NCBI RefSeq assembly: GCF_024628725.1 | Contig: NZ_CP102410.1 | Span: 620,001-684,000, forward strand | Length of the DNA: 64,000 bases | Reading direction: 5' to 3' | From: Ruegeria sp. YS9 | Lineage (GTDB): Bacteria > Pseudomonadota > Alphaproteobacteria > Rhodobacterales > Rhodobacteraceae | Shown here: positions 27,600 through 34,357 of the stretch, one piece after another | Layout: each line of letters opens with the position of its first letter | How positions within the stretch are numbered: the stretch's first letter is position 1 | The notes under the pieces: model-generated | What the model was told of the DNA's origin: nothing | What the model saw: only the letters and a program-made list of their open reading frames with translations | The model's database searches: none | Position numbers and translations under genes: made by a program

Positions 27600-29008
27600 T
27601 GTGCGAACTTCTCGATCAGGCGCAATTCGGCAATACGCTCAACCTGACGGCAGGCTTCGGCAAACTCGCTGTCGCGGTCATTGTCGATGCGACGGCGAAA
27701 GGCTTCCAGAATGCTGGCCTTGGTGTTGTCTTTGACGGCAATGATGAAAGGAAAGCCGAACTTGGTCGTGTAGGCTTCGTTCAACGCCGTGAACGTTGCG
27801 CGTTCTTCATCGGTCAGCATGTCCAGACCCGCACCGGCCTGTTCCGCAGTGCTTTCCTTGGTCAGGCGGCCGGCGGCGGCCAGCTTGCCCGCCAGGTCCG
27901 GGTGGGCTGTCAGAACGCCGAGGCGCTGCTTGGGCGAGGCGGAACGGAATACACGCGCCAGCGCGTTGTGGACGCCAGCGGCATTGTCATGCGTCGGGCC
28001 CAGTTCCAGTTCATACGCACCTTCGGCAATCCACGGGCTGTGCTCGAACACGCCACCGAATTCCGACACAAAGGTTGGTCGATCCATTTCGGACGGGGTC
28101 AGACCTTGCACCGGCGGGTGTTCCCTGGCCCAGTGATCGGCAATCTGCTCGCGCGTTGCGAACCAGACACCGTCGTGTTTCCTAAAGTAATCAAGGGCGC
28201 GTTTCAGTGCCATCGCACGACCCGGGCGACCGATCAGACGGCAGTGCAGCCCGATCGAGAGCATCTTGGGCGCGCCCGCCTCACCCTCGGCATAGAGCAT
28301 GTCAAAGCTGTCTTTCAGATAGCTTTCGAATTGTTCCCCATTGGTGAACCCAGCCTGGATTGCAAAGCGCATATCGTTGCAATCAAGTGTATAGGGCATG
28401 ATCAGCTGATCCTTGCCCCCTGCCTTGGTCCAGTATGGCAGATCGTCGGCATAACTGTCGGCGATATAGGCAAAGTCGCCTTCCTTGGCGGCCAGTTCGA
28501 CCGTATTCATCGAACAGCGGCCCGTATACCAACCCCGTGGCGGCTGACCCGTAACCTCTGTGTGCAGGCGGATTGCTTCGCGGATCTGGGCGCGCTCTAC
28601 TTCTGCGCCCATGTCCTTGTGTTCAATCCACTTCAAACCGTGGCTGGCGATCTCCCATCCGGCATGCTTCATCGCCGCAACCTGTGCAGGTGCACGGGCC
28701 AAGGCGGTTGCAACGCCATAGACTGTAACAGGCAGATCCTGCAAAAGATGATGCACGCGCCAGAACCCCGCGCGGCTGCCGTATTCATAGATCGATTCCA
28801 TGTTCCAGTGCCGTTGCCCCGGCCAAGGGGCGGCTCCGGTGATCTCGGACAGAAACGCTTCGGATGCGGCATCGCCGTGCAGAACATTGTTTTCACCGCC
28901 CTCTTCGTAATTCAGCACGATCTGAATTGCGATTTTGGCGTCGTTCGGCCAGTTTGCTTTGGGAACTTGCCCACCGTAACCGGTCATGTCTCGTGGATAA
29001 GGCTTCAC
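27596..29008 (-). CDS. puuE: allantoinase (PuuE) fused to OHCU decarboxylase (UraD)
   Basis: A two-domain enzyme of about 470 residues. The N-terminal 310 residues are a polysaccharide-deacetylase-like allantoinase: PRDMTGYGGQVPKANWPNDAKIAI, LNYEEGGENNVLHGD, AGWEIASHGLKWIEH and GLHCRLIGRPGRA. This part opens allantoin to allantoate without the metal site of classical allantoinases. The C-terminal 160 residues are UraD (SEFGGVFEHSPWIAEGAY, LTAHPDLAGKL with its catalytic His, STAEQAG, FGFPFIIAVKDN), which decarboxylates OHCU to (S)-allantoin. I chose the GTG at 29008 after AAGAAGGAAACC; an ATG at 29053 is the alternative. It heads the leftward allA-permease operon. Confidence 0.9.
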   Translation of the reverse strand: MKPYPRDMTGYGGQVPKANWPNDAKIAIQIVLNYEEGGENNVLHGDAASEAFLSEITGAAPWPGQRHWNMESIYEYGSRAGFWRVHHLLQDLPVTVYGVATALARAPAQVAAMKHAGWEIASHGLKWIEHKDMGAEVERAQIREAIRLHTEVTGQPPRGWYTGRCSMNTVELAAKEGDFAYIADSYADDLPYWTKAGGKDQLIMPYTLDCNDMRFAIQAGFTNGEQFESYLKDSFDMLYAEGEAGAPKMLSIGLHCRLIGRPGRAMALKRALDYFRKHDGVWFATREQIADHWAREHPPVQGLTPSEMDRPTFVSEFGGVFEHSPWIAEGAYELELGPTHDNAAGVHNALARVFRSASPKQRLGVLTAHPDLAGKLAAAGRLTKESTAEQAGAGLDMLTDEERATFTALNEAYTTKFGFPFIIAVKDNTKASILEAFRRRIDNDRDSEFAEACRQVERIAELRLIEKFAQ

Positions 29009-29059
29009 ATCGGTTTCCTTCTTCTTGAATTGATCAATACCCCAGATAATCAAAGATGT

Positions 29060-29068
29060 TTTTCAAAA
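29060..29068. promoter_or_regulatory. TTTTCAAAA half-site upstream of puuE-uraD
   Basis: TTTTCAAAA here equals one full arm of the bhcR-bhcA dyad. Read on the minus strand it is TTTTGAAAA followed by ACA, close to the arm plus centre of that dyad. The second arm is poorly conserved (TCTTTGAT). It could be a weak site for the same regulator; AT-rich chance matches are possible. Confidence 0.25.
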
Positions 29069-29154
29069 AATACTGAAAGCAGCTTCCCACAGACTGCCTT
29101 TGCCCCTGGATGCGAAAACAGACTAGTAACTGTATAACTTGAGGAGTAGCGCAA

Positions 29155-29508
29155 ATGACCGGTTACCTTACAACACATGTTCTGGATACGGCGCGGGGGT
29201 GTCCCGCCGAAGGATTGAAGATCGAACTGTTCCGCATTGAAGGTGCAAACCGCCAGTTGCTGAAAACTCTGGTCACCAATGACGACGGCCGGACCAACGA
29301 ACAAATTCTGCCCGAAGCAGAGTTTTCAACAGGGGACTACGAACTGATCTTCCACGCCGGAGATTACCTTGATGCCTCCGGCACACCACCTGAAAACCCA
29401 CGCTTTCTGAACGTCATCCCGATCCGCTTTGGAATGTCCGAGCATTCGCATTACCACGTGCCTCTGCTGCTTTCGCCCTTCGGGTACTCGACCTATCGCG
29501 GCAGCTGA
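29155..29508 (+). CDS. uraH: 5-hydroxyisourate hydrolase (transthyretin-like)
   Basis: A 117-residue transthyretin-related protein. It hydrolyses 5-hydroxyisourate, made by PuuD, to OHCU. The family marks are complete: [15 protein letters not shown] at the N-terminus (active-site His), TNDDGRTN (about 41-48), [25 protein letters not shown] (about 83-107) and the C-terminal YRGS tetrapeptide. There is no signal peptide, so it is cytoplasmic. GAGGAG lies 8 bases before the ATG. It is transcribed divergently from the PuuE-UraD gene, whose UraD domain takes the next step. Confidence 0.95.
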   Translation: MTGYLTTHVLDTARGCPAEGLKIELFRIEGANRQLLKTLVTNDDGRTNEQILPEAEFSTGDYELIFHAGDYLDASGTPPENPRFLNVIPIRFGMSEHSHYHVPLLLSPFGYSTYRGS

Positions 29509-29513
29509 GCGAC

Positions 29514-30434
29514 CTACCGGGCCGTATTCGCCGCCGCAATCGACGACCCGATGCGTTCGATTATGAATTCCATGAAAAGCCGCGTTTTGGGGTCCTGCAT
29601 GCGGCGGTGCGTAAACAGACATGCCATCTGAATCGGTTCTGGCGGCGTCTTTTCTGCCACCGGAACCAGAGTTCCGGCCTTGAGATGCTGAGCGATCTCA
29701 AAAATAGGTTTCAACGCGATGCCATGTCCGCCAAGGGCCCAGTCTGTCAGCACGTCGCCATCGTCTGACTCGTAGCGCCCGGAAACCCGGAACCGTTTGG
29801 GCCCCGTATCGGTCCTCAAAAGCCATTGAAACTCGGTCGCGCCCGGGAACCGCAAATTGAGACACTCGTGCTCATCAGCGATCAACGCGTCGCCGCTTTC
29901 GGGCATCCCACGTTTTTTGATGTATGTCGGAGACGCACAAAGCACTCTTTCGACATCGGCGATCTTGCGAATACGCAAGTTGCTGTCCTCTGGCTGACCA
30001 AGAAAAAAGGCCAGGTCCAGACCTTCGGTTGTCAGATCAACCTTTCGGTCCGTCAGCCTCAGCCTGACGTTCACCTCGGGGTACTCGGCAAGAAACTTCG
30101 GGACCTGCGGCGCTATCAACCGACGCCCAACCCCCAAGGGTGCAGCGACATAGAGTGACCCTTTCAGGTTCTCGGTAAGATTGACGATCTGAGCTTCGGC
30201 ACTTTCGACTGCTTCAAGGATCTCTGCCGCACCACGATAGAAAGACTTTCCCTGCTCGGTGGGCGTCAGGCTGCGTGTCGTGCGTTGGAACAAGCGCACG
30301 CCAAGATGCTCTTCCAATTGCGATATGCGCGCCGACGTAACAGCTGGCGAAACCCTCAGATCACGGCCCGCAGCAGACATGCTGCCCAGTTCGTAGACCC
30401 GGACAAAGGTTCTGATGTTATCAAGGTAGGACAT
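29514..30434 (-). CDS. LysR-family regulator divergent from puuD
   Basis: A 306-residue LysR regulator with an N-terminal helix-turn-helix (about 1-60; GSMSAAGRDLRVSPAVTSARISQLEEHLGVRLFQRTTRSL) and a periplasmic-binding-protein-like effector domain (about 90-295). It reads away from puuD, 101 bp apart, and converges on uraH with 5 bp between the stops. The classic LysR layout suggests control of puuD and perhaps uraH. It is a close sister of the LysR protein at 31823: both share GVRLF-RTTRS-TPTE, AAPLGVGRR or its variant, and DDGDVLTDWALGGHGI or its variant. Confidence 0.9.
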   Translation of the reverse strand: MSYLDNIRTFVRVYELGSMSAAGRDLRVSPAVTSARISQLEEHLGVRLFQRTTRSLTPTEQGKSFYRGAAEILEAVESAEAQIVNLTENLKGSLYVAAPLGVGRRLIAPQVPKFLAEYPEVNVRLRLTDRKVDLTTEGLDLAFFLGQPEDSNLRIRKIADVERVLCASPTYIKKRGMPESGDALIADEHECLNLRFPGATEFQWLLRTDTGPKRFRVSGRYESDDGDVLTDWALGGHGIALKPIFEIAQHLKAGTLVPVAEKTPPEPIQMACLFTHRRMQDPKTRLFMEFIIERIGSSIAAANTAR

Positions 30435-30449
30435 TTTTTTGCATTTTTT

Positions 30450-30480
30450 GATACTGCTTGGTCTTTACCAGCAATACCAG
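30450..30480. promoter_or_regulatory. imperfect dyad between LysR gene and puuD
   Basis: TGGT-CTTT-ACCA (30459-30470) is flanked by TGC on the left and GCA on the right, offset by one base, giving an imperfect dyad in the 101-bp gap. It is a candidate LysR box. The surrounding T-rich tract (30435-30449) may form part of the promoter. Confidence 0.3.
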
Positions 30481-30535
30481 AACAAAACACACTCGCATAG
30501 AGTAACCGGAAGCAAAGAATCTTAGGAGCAAAGCC

Positions 30536-31768
30536 ATGTACGACTTGGCCGTAATGTGGGAGTGGATCGCCTTTTCCGTCCGCTGGCTGCATGTGATCAC
30601 CGCGATGGCGTGGATTGGGGCGTCATTCTACTTTATCGCGCTGGATCTCATGTTAAAGCCAAACCCTGCCTTGCCGGACGGGGCCTACGGCGAAGAATGG
30701 GAAGTACACGGAGGCGGTTTCTACCACACCGTCAAGTATCTGGTTGCACCCTCGCGCATGCCCGAGCACCTGACCTGGCACAAATGGCAAAGTTATACGA
30801 CCTGGCTGTCGGGCGCGGCGTTGCTCATGATCATATACTGGGTCGGGGGCGAATTGTTCCTGCTTGATCCGACCAAAGTGGACCTGGCGCTGTGGCAGGG
30901 GATTCTGATTTCCGGCGGATCGCTGACCATTGGTTGGTTGCTCTACGACCAGATGTGCAAATCGAAGCTGAGCGATCACCCGACCGTTCTGATGCTGCTG
31001 TTGTTCGTGATCCTCGTGATCATGTCCTGGGGTTACAACCAGATCTTCACCGGTCGTGCCGCGCTTTTGCATCTTGGCGCCTTCACTGCGACGATCATGA
31101 CGGCCAACGTGTTCTTTCAGATCATGCCGAACCAACGGATCGTGGTCGAAGACCTCAAGGCCGGTCGGACGCCCGATGCCAAATACGGCAAGATCGCCAA
31201 GGTACGATCCACGCATAACAACTATCTGACTTTGCCGGTCGTGTTCCTGATGTTGTCGAACCATTATCCGCTTGCTTTCGGCACCCAGTATTCCTGGATC
31301 ATCGCCAGCCTGATCTTTCTGACCGGTGTCTCCATCCGCCACTACTTCAACACGATGCATGCAACTGGGAAAGGCCCGCACTGGACATGGGGCGTGACGG
31401 TTCTGCTAATGGTCGTGATCGCCTGGTTGTCTTCGGTGAGAAACACCGAGACATGGGAGGACGCCGAAGCGCGCGACCTGACGCCATACGAGCAGAAATA
31501 TGCCTCAGCCGCGGGCTTCGAAGACGCCTATGACACGGTCCTGGGCAATTGCTCGATGTGCCACGCCCGCGAGCCGGTGTACGGCACCATGAAATGGGCC
31601 CCGAAAAAGGTTTATCTTGAGACACCCGGCGATGTCGCCCGCAACGCCGACCAGATCTATCTGCAAGCCGGCATCAGCCACGCTATGCCACCACCATCAG
31701 CAGTGCAAATGGATGAAGAGGCACGCCAAATCATCATCGCATGGGTGCGTGAAGTCAGAGACCAATAG
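30536..31768 (+). CDS. puuD: membrane-bound urate hydroxylase with C-terminal cytochrome c domain
   Basis: A 410-residue inner-membrane protein that oxidises urate to 5-hydroxyisourate, replacing soluble uricase. The N-terminal 300 residues form about eight membrane helices (first at about 12-34, WLHVITAMAWIGASFYFIALDL). The C-terminal domain carries a c-type heme site with Cys339, Cys342 and His343 (NCSMCHAREP) and the probable axial Met384 in SHAMPPP. Electrons would therefore pass to the respiratory chain rather than to peroxide-forming oxygen chemistry. The start follows TAGGAG. A terminator lies 28 bp beyond the stop. Confidence 0.93.
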   Translation: MYDLAVMWEWIAFSVRWLHVITAMAWIGASFYFIALDLMLKPNPALPDGAYGEEWEVHGGGFYHTVKYLVAPSRMPEHLTWHKWQSYTTWLSGAALLMIIYWVGGELFLLDPTKVDLALWQGILISGGSLTIGWLLYDQMCKSKLSDHPTVLMLLLFVILVIMSWGYNQIFTGRAALLHLGAFTATIMTANVFFQIMPNQRIVVEDLKAGRTPDAKYGKIAKVRSTHNNYLTLPVVFLMLSNHYPLAFGTQYSWIIASLIFLTGVSIRHYFNTMHATGKGPHWTWGVTVLLMVVIAWLSSVRNTETWEDAEARDLTPYEQKYASAAGFEDAYDTVLGNCSMCHAREPVYGTMKWAPKKVYLETPGDVARNADQIYLQAGISHAMPPPSAVQMDEEARQIIIAWVREVRDQ

Positions 31769-31795
31769 ACGCCTGCGCGCAAAACGAAGATAGTT

Positions 31796-31824
31796 AACCG
31801 GGTCGTGATGCCCGGTTTTTCTTT
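31796..31824. terminator. terminator between convergent puuD and LysR gene
   Basis: AACCGGG (31796-31802) and CCCGGTT (31811-31817) make a 7-bp stem with an 8-base loop, followed by TTTCTTT. Good Rho-independent terminator for puuD. Its right edge touches the last codons of the convergent LysR gene. Confidence 0.8.
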
Positions 31825-32725
31825 ATGCGAAAAAGCGTTTGCTGTGCTGCGCGACGTGTTCGACAAACAGGCGCACCTTGGGGTCTTGCAGCTTTTTGTG
31901 CGGATAAAGACACCCGAAAATCGTTGGCAACGGAGGCGTCTCGGGTAGGACCTCGACCAGTCGTCCATCCTCGAGAAACTCCCGCACGTCAAAGCGCGGC
32001 TTGTTGACGATCCCACGACCGGCCAAGGCCCAGTCCGTCAGCACATCACCATCATCCGCGTCGTATTTGCCGCCAACTTCAAGCTTTCGCGGCCCCATGT
32101 CAGTGCGGAGCGTCCAGTAGTATTCCGGAGACCTTGGATAGCGCAGCAACAGGCAGTTATGGGGCATGTGCAACAAATCATCCGGTGTTTTGGGCGTCCC
32201 AAACCGCGACAGGTAATCAGGTGAGGCGCACAGAACACGATCACAATCCGCGAACTTCCGCAGTTTCATTGTTGAATCGCCGGGTTCACCAATGAAAAAG
32301 GCGATATCCAGACCGTCGGCCAGAATGTCCACCTTGCGATCGGACAGACGCATGCGAATCTCTGTTTCCGGGTAGCGATCAGAAAACTCCGGCACCAGCG
32401 GCGCAACGATTCTGCGCCCGACACCCAAAGGCGCGGTGATGCGGATCGCCCCCCGAGGCGCGTCGGAAAAGCTGGCGACACGCGCTTCGGCGTGATCAAG
32501 CGCCAGCAGGACCGCCTTGGCTTCATCATAGAAGACCGTCCCCACTTCGGTTGGCGTCATCGAACGGGTCGTCCTGTTGAACAGCCGTACACCCAGATGG
32601 TTTTCAAGCTCTTTCAACCGTTTGCTGGCCACCGCCGGGGTCAGCCGAAGATCACGCCCGCCAGAGGTGATGCTGCCCAGCTCCATCACTCGGACAAAAA
32701 CACGCAGACTTTCGATGTAAGACAT
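31823..32725 (-). CDS. LysR-family regulator divergent from xdhABC
   Basis: A 300-residue LysR protein started at the ATG at 32725 (MSYIESLRVFVRV); the longer frame from 32773 runs through the operator region. The N-terminal HTH spans about 1-60 (GSITSGGRDLRLTPAVASKRLKELENHLGVRLFNRTTRS) and the effector domain about 90-290. It is divergent from xdhABC, with a perfect TTTCAAC/GTTGAAA dyad between them, so it most likely controls xanthine dehydrogenase. High similarity along its whole length to the LysR at 29514 points to a local duplication. Confidence 0.9.
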   Translation of the reverse strand: MSYIESLRVFVRVMELGSITSGGRDLRLTPAVASKRLKELENHLGVRLFNRTTRSMTPTEVGTVFYDEAKAVLLALDHAEARVASFSDAPRGAIRITAPLGVGRRIVAPLVPEFSDRYPETEIRMRLSDRKVDILADGLDIAFFIGEPGDSTMKLRKFADCDRVLCASPDYLSRFGTPKTPDDLLHMPHNCLLLRYPRSPEYYWTLRTDMGPRKLEVGGKYDADDGDVLTDWALAGRGIVNKPRFDVREFLEDGRLVEVLPETPPLPTIFGCLYPHKKLQDPKVRLFVEHVAQHSKRFFA

Positions 32726-32767
32726 GGATCCTCCCGGTAGCGAAAGAATGCGGTATGGTCTCAACTT

Positions 32768-32786
32768 TTTCAACGATCTGTTGAAA
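32768..32786. promoter_or_regulatory. perfect dyad TTTCAAC-GATCT-GTTGAAA upstream of xdhA
   Basis: Two perfect 7-bp arms with a 5-bp centre lie between the divergent LysR and xdhA starts. The size and T-N11-A-like symmetry fit a LysR binding site, probably of the adjacent regulator. Confidence 0.5.
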
Positions 32787-32878
32787 GTATTTGCCGTTTG
32801 CGGCGATTTTCCGACTCAATCTTTATACCTATGGTTCCACTGACCACCCTCCGGAAGGCAGGGCAGAGGGAGAATTCC

Positions 32879-34342
32879 ATGACGCATCGCACCCACATCC
32901 AATTTGTCCTCAATGGCAAGGATGTCTCCGTCCCAGACGTGTCGGCAAGCCAGACACTTCTTGATTTCCTGCGCCTGGAACGTCGACTGACAGGAACGAA
33001 GGAAGGCTGCGCCGAAGGCGACTGCGGCGCGTGCACCGTGCTTGTCGGACGGCTTGGGCGCACGGGCCTGCGCTATGCTCCGGTCAATGCCTGCATCCGG
33101 TTTCTTGCCTCTGTCGACGGCTGTCATGTCGTGACGGTTGAACATTTGTCCGGACCTCAAGGCCGGCTGCACCCGGTGCAACAAGCCATGGTCGATCACC
33201 ATGGCAGCCAGTGCGGGTTCTGCACACCGGGCTTCGTCATGGCCCTCTATGCGCTTTGGATGCAAACTCCGGAACCGACCGAGGTTCAGGTTGAAACCGC
33301 ATTGCAGGGGAATCTGTGCCGCTGCACAGGGTATGAGCCAATCATCCGAGCGGCCATTGCCGTCAGCCGCTACGGCACCCCGGCATCTGATCATCTGAAC
33401 AACGAACGCGAAACCATGACCGCGCGCCTGGCGGCCCTGAAGGACGGGCGGCGCGTGGTGTCCGGACCCGACAACAACCTGAGCATTCTCCCGTCCAGCG
33501 TCGATGATCTTGCCGAATGCCTGCAAGCTTATCCAAACGCAACGATCGTGGCGGGGGCCACCGATGTTGGCCTTTGGGTCACCAAGTTCCTGCGCGACAT
33601 TGGCCCCGCCATCTTCACCGGTCATCTCGAAGACCTGAAAACAGTCGAAAGACAGGGGTCTCTCCTCCTGATCGGTGCCGGCGCCAGCTACACCGATTGC
33701 CAGGACCTTCTGTCTGAACACCTGCCACACCTGTCCTCCTACTGGGATCGCATCGCAGGGTGGCAGGTGCGGAATATGGGAACCGTCGGCGGTAATATCG
33801 CCAATGGCTCTCCCATCGGGGACACGCCACCGGTTCTTATTGCGCTCGGCGCGGAAATCACTCTGCGGCGCGGTTCCGAAAGCCGAACGCTGCCTCTGGC
33901 TGACTTCTTCATCGATTATGGCAAGCAGGACCGCCGGCCAGACGAATTCGTCGAAAGCATCCGCGTGCCCCTGCCCGGACCCAATGATCTGGACGCGGCC
34001 TACAAGATTTCCAAGCGCCGTGACGAGGATATCTCCTCCGTGGCCGCCGGGCTGCACATGAGCGTCACAGACGGGATCATCAGCAATGTGCGCATCGCGT
34101 TCGGCGGCATGGCCGCCACGCCAAAGCGCGCATCGACGGCCGAGGCGGCGCTGAACGGTCAGCCATGGGCACGCGAAAGTTTCGAAGCCGCTGCTGAAGC
34201 GCTGGCCGAAGACTTCTCGCCTCTCACAGATTGGCGCGCATCGTCGGACTATCGGATGCTGACCGCCCAAAACCTGCTGCGCCGGTTCTTCCTTGAAAAC
34301 GACCGCGAAACCGACACCCCCGTTCAACTGGCTTGTGCCTGA
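32879..34342 (+). CDS. xdhA: xanthine dehydrogenase small subunit (2Fe-2S, FAD)
   Basis: A 487-residue subunit carrying two [2Fe-2S] clusters and FAD. The plant-type cluster uses Cys44, Cys49 and Cys52 (GCAEGDCGACTV). The second uses CGFCTPG (Cys112, Cys115) and LCRCTGY near 147-153. The FAD domain from about 190 contains TIVAGATDVGLWVTK and NMGTVGGNIANGSPIGDTPP. Electrons from the molybdenum subunit XdhB pass through it to NAD. The ATG at 32879 was chosen because the protein family starts here; the frame continues upstream into the operator. The next gene, xdhB, follows after 15 bp. Confidence 0.94.
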   Translation: MTHRTHIQFVLNGKDVSVPDVSASQTLLDFLRLERRLTGTKEGCAEGDCGACTVLVGRLGRTGLRYAPVNACIRFLASVDGCHVVTVEHLSGPQGRLHPVQQAMVDHHGSQCGFCTPGFVMALYALWMQTPEPTEVQVETALQGNLCRCTGYEPIIRAAIAVSRYGTPASDHLNNERETMTARLAALKDGRRVVSGPDNNLSILPSSVDDLAECLQAYPNATIVAGATDVGLWVTKFLRDIGPAIFTGHLEDLKTVERQGSLLLIGAGASYTDCQDLLSEHLPHLSSYWDRIAGWQVRNMGTVGGNIANGSPIGDTPPVLIALGAEITLRRGSESRTLPLADFFIDYGKQDRRPDEFVESIRVPLPGPNDLDAAYKISKRRDEDISSVAAGLHMSVTDGIISNVRIAFGGMAATPKRASTAEAALNGQPWARESFEAAAEALAEDFSPLTDWRASSDYRMLTAQNLLRRFFLENDRETDTPVQLACA

Positions 34343-34357
34343 TCAGGAGACGACAAC

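Noticed and set aside
27551..29137. 528-codon plus-strand frame
   Set aside because: Antisense to the PuuE-UraD fusion; no recognisable domain and no ribosome site.
32816..34327. 503-codon minus-strand frame
   Set aside because: Antisense to xdhA, whose iron-sulfur cysteine motifs are on the plus strand.
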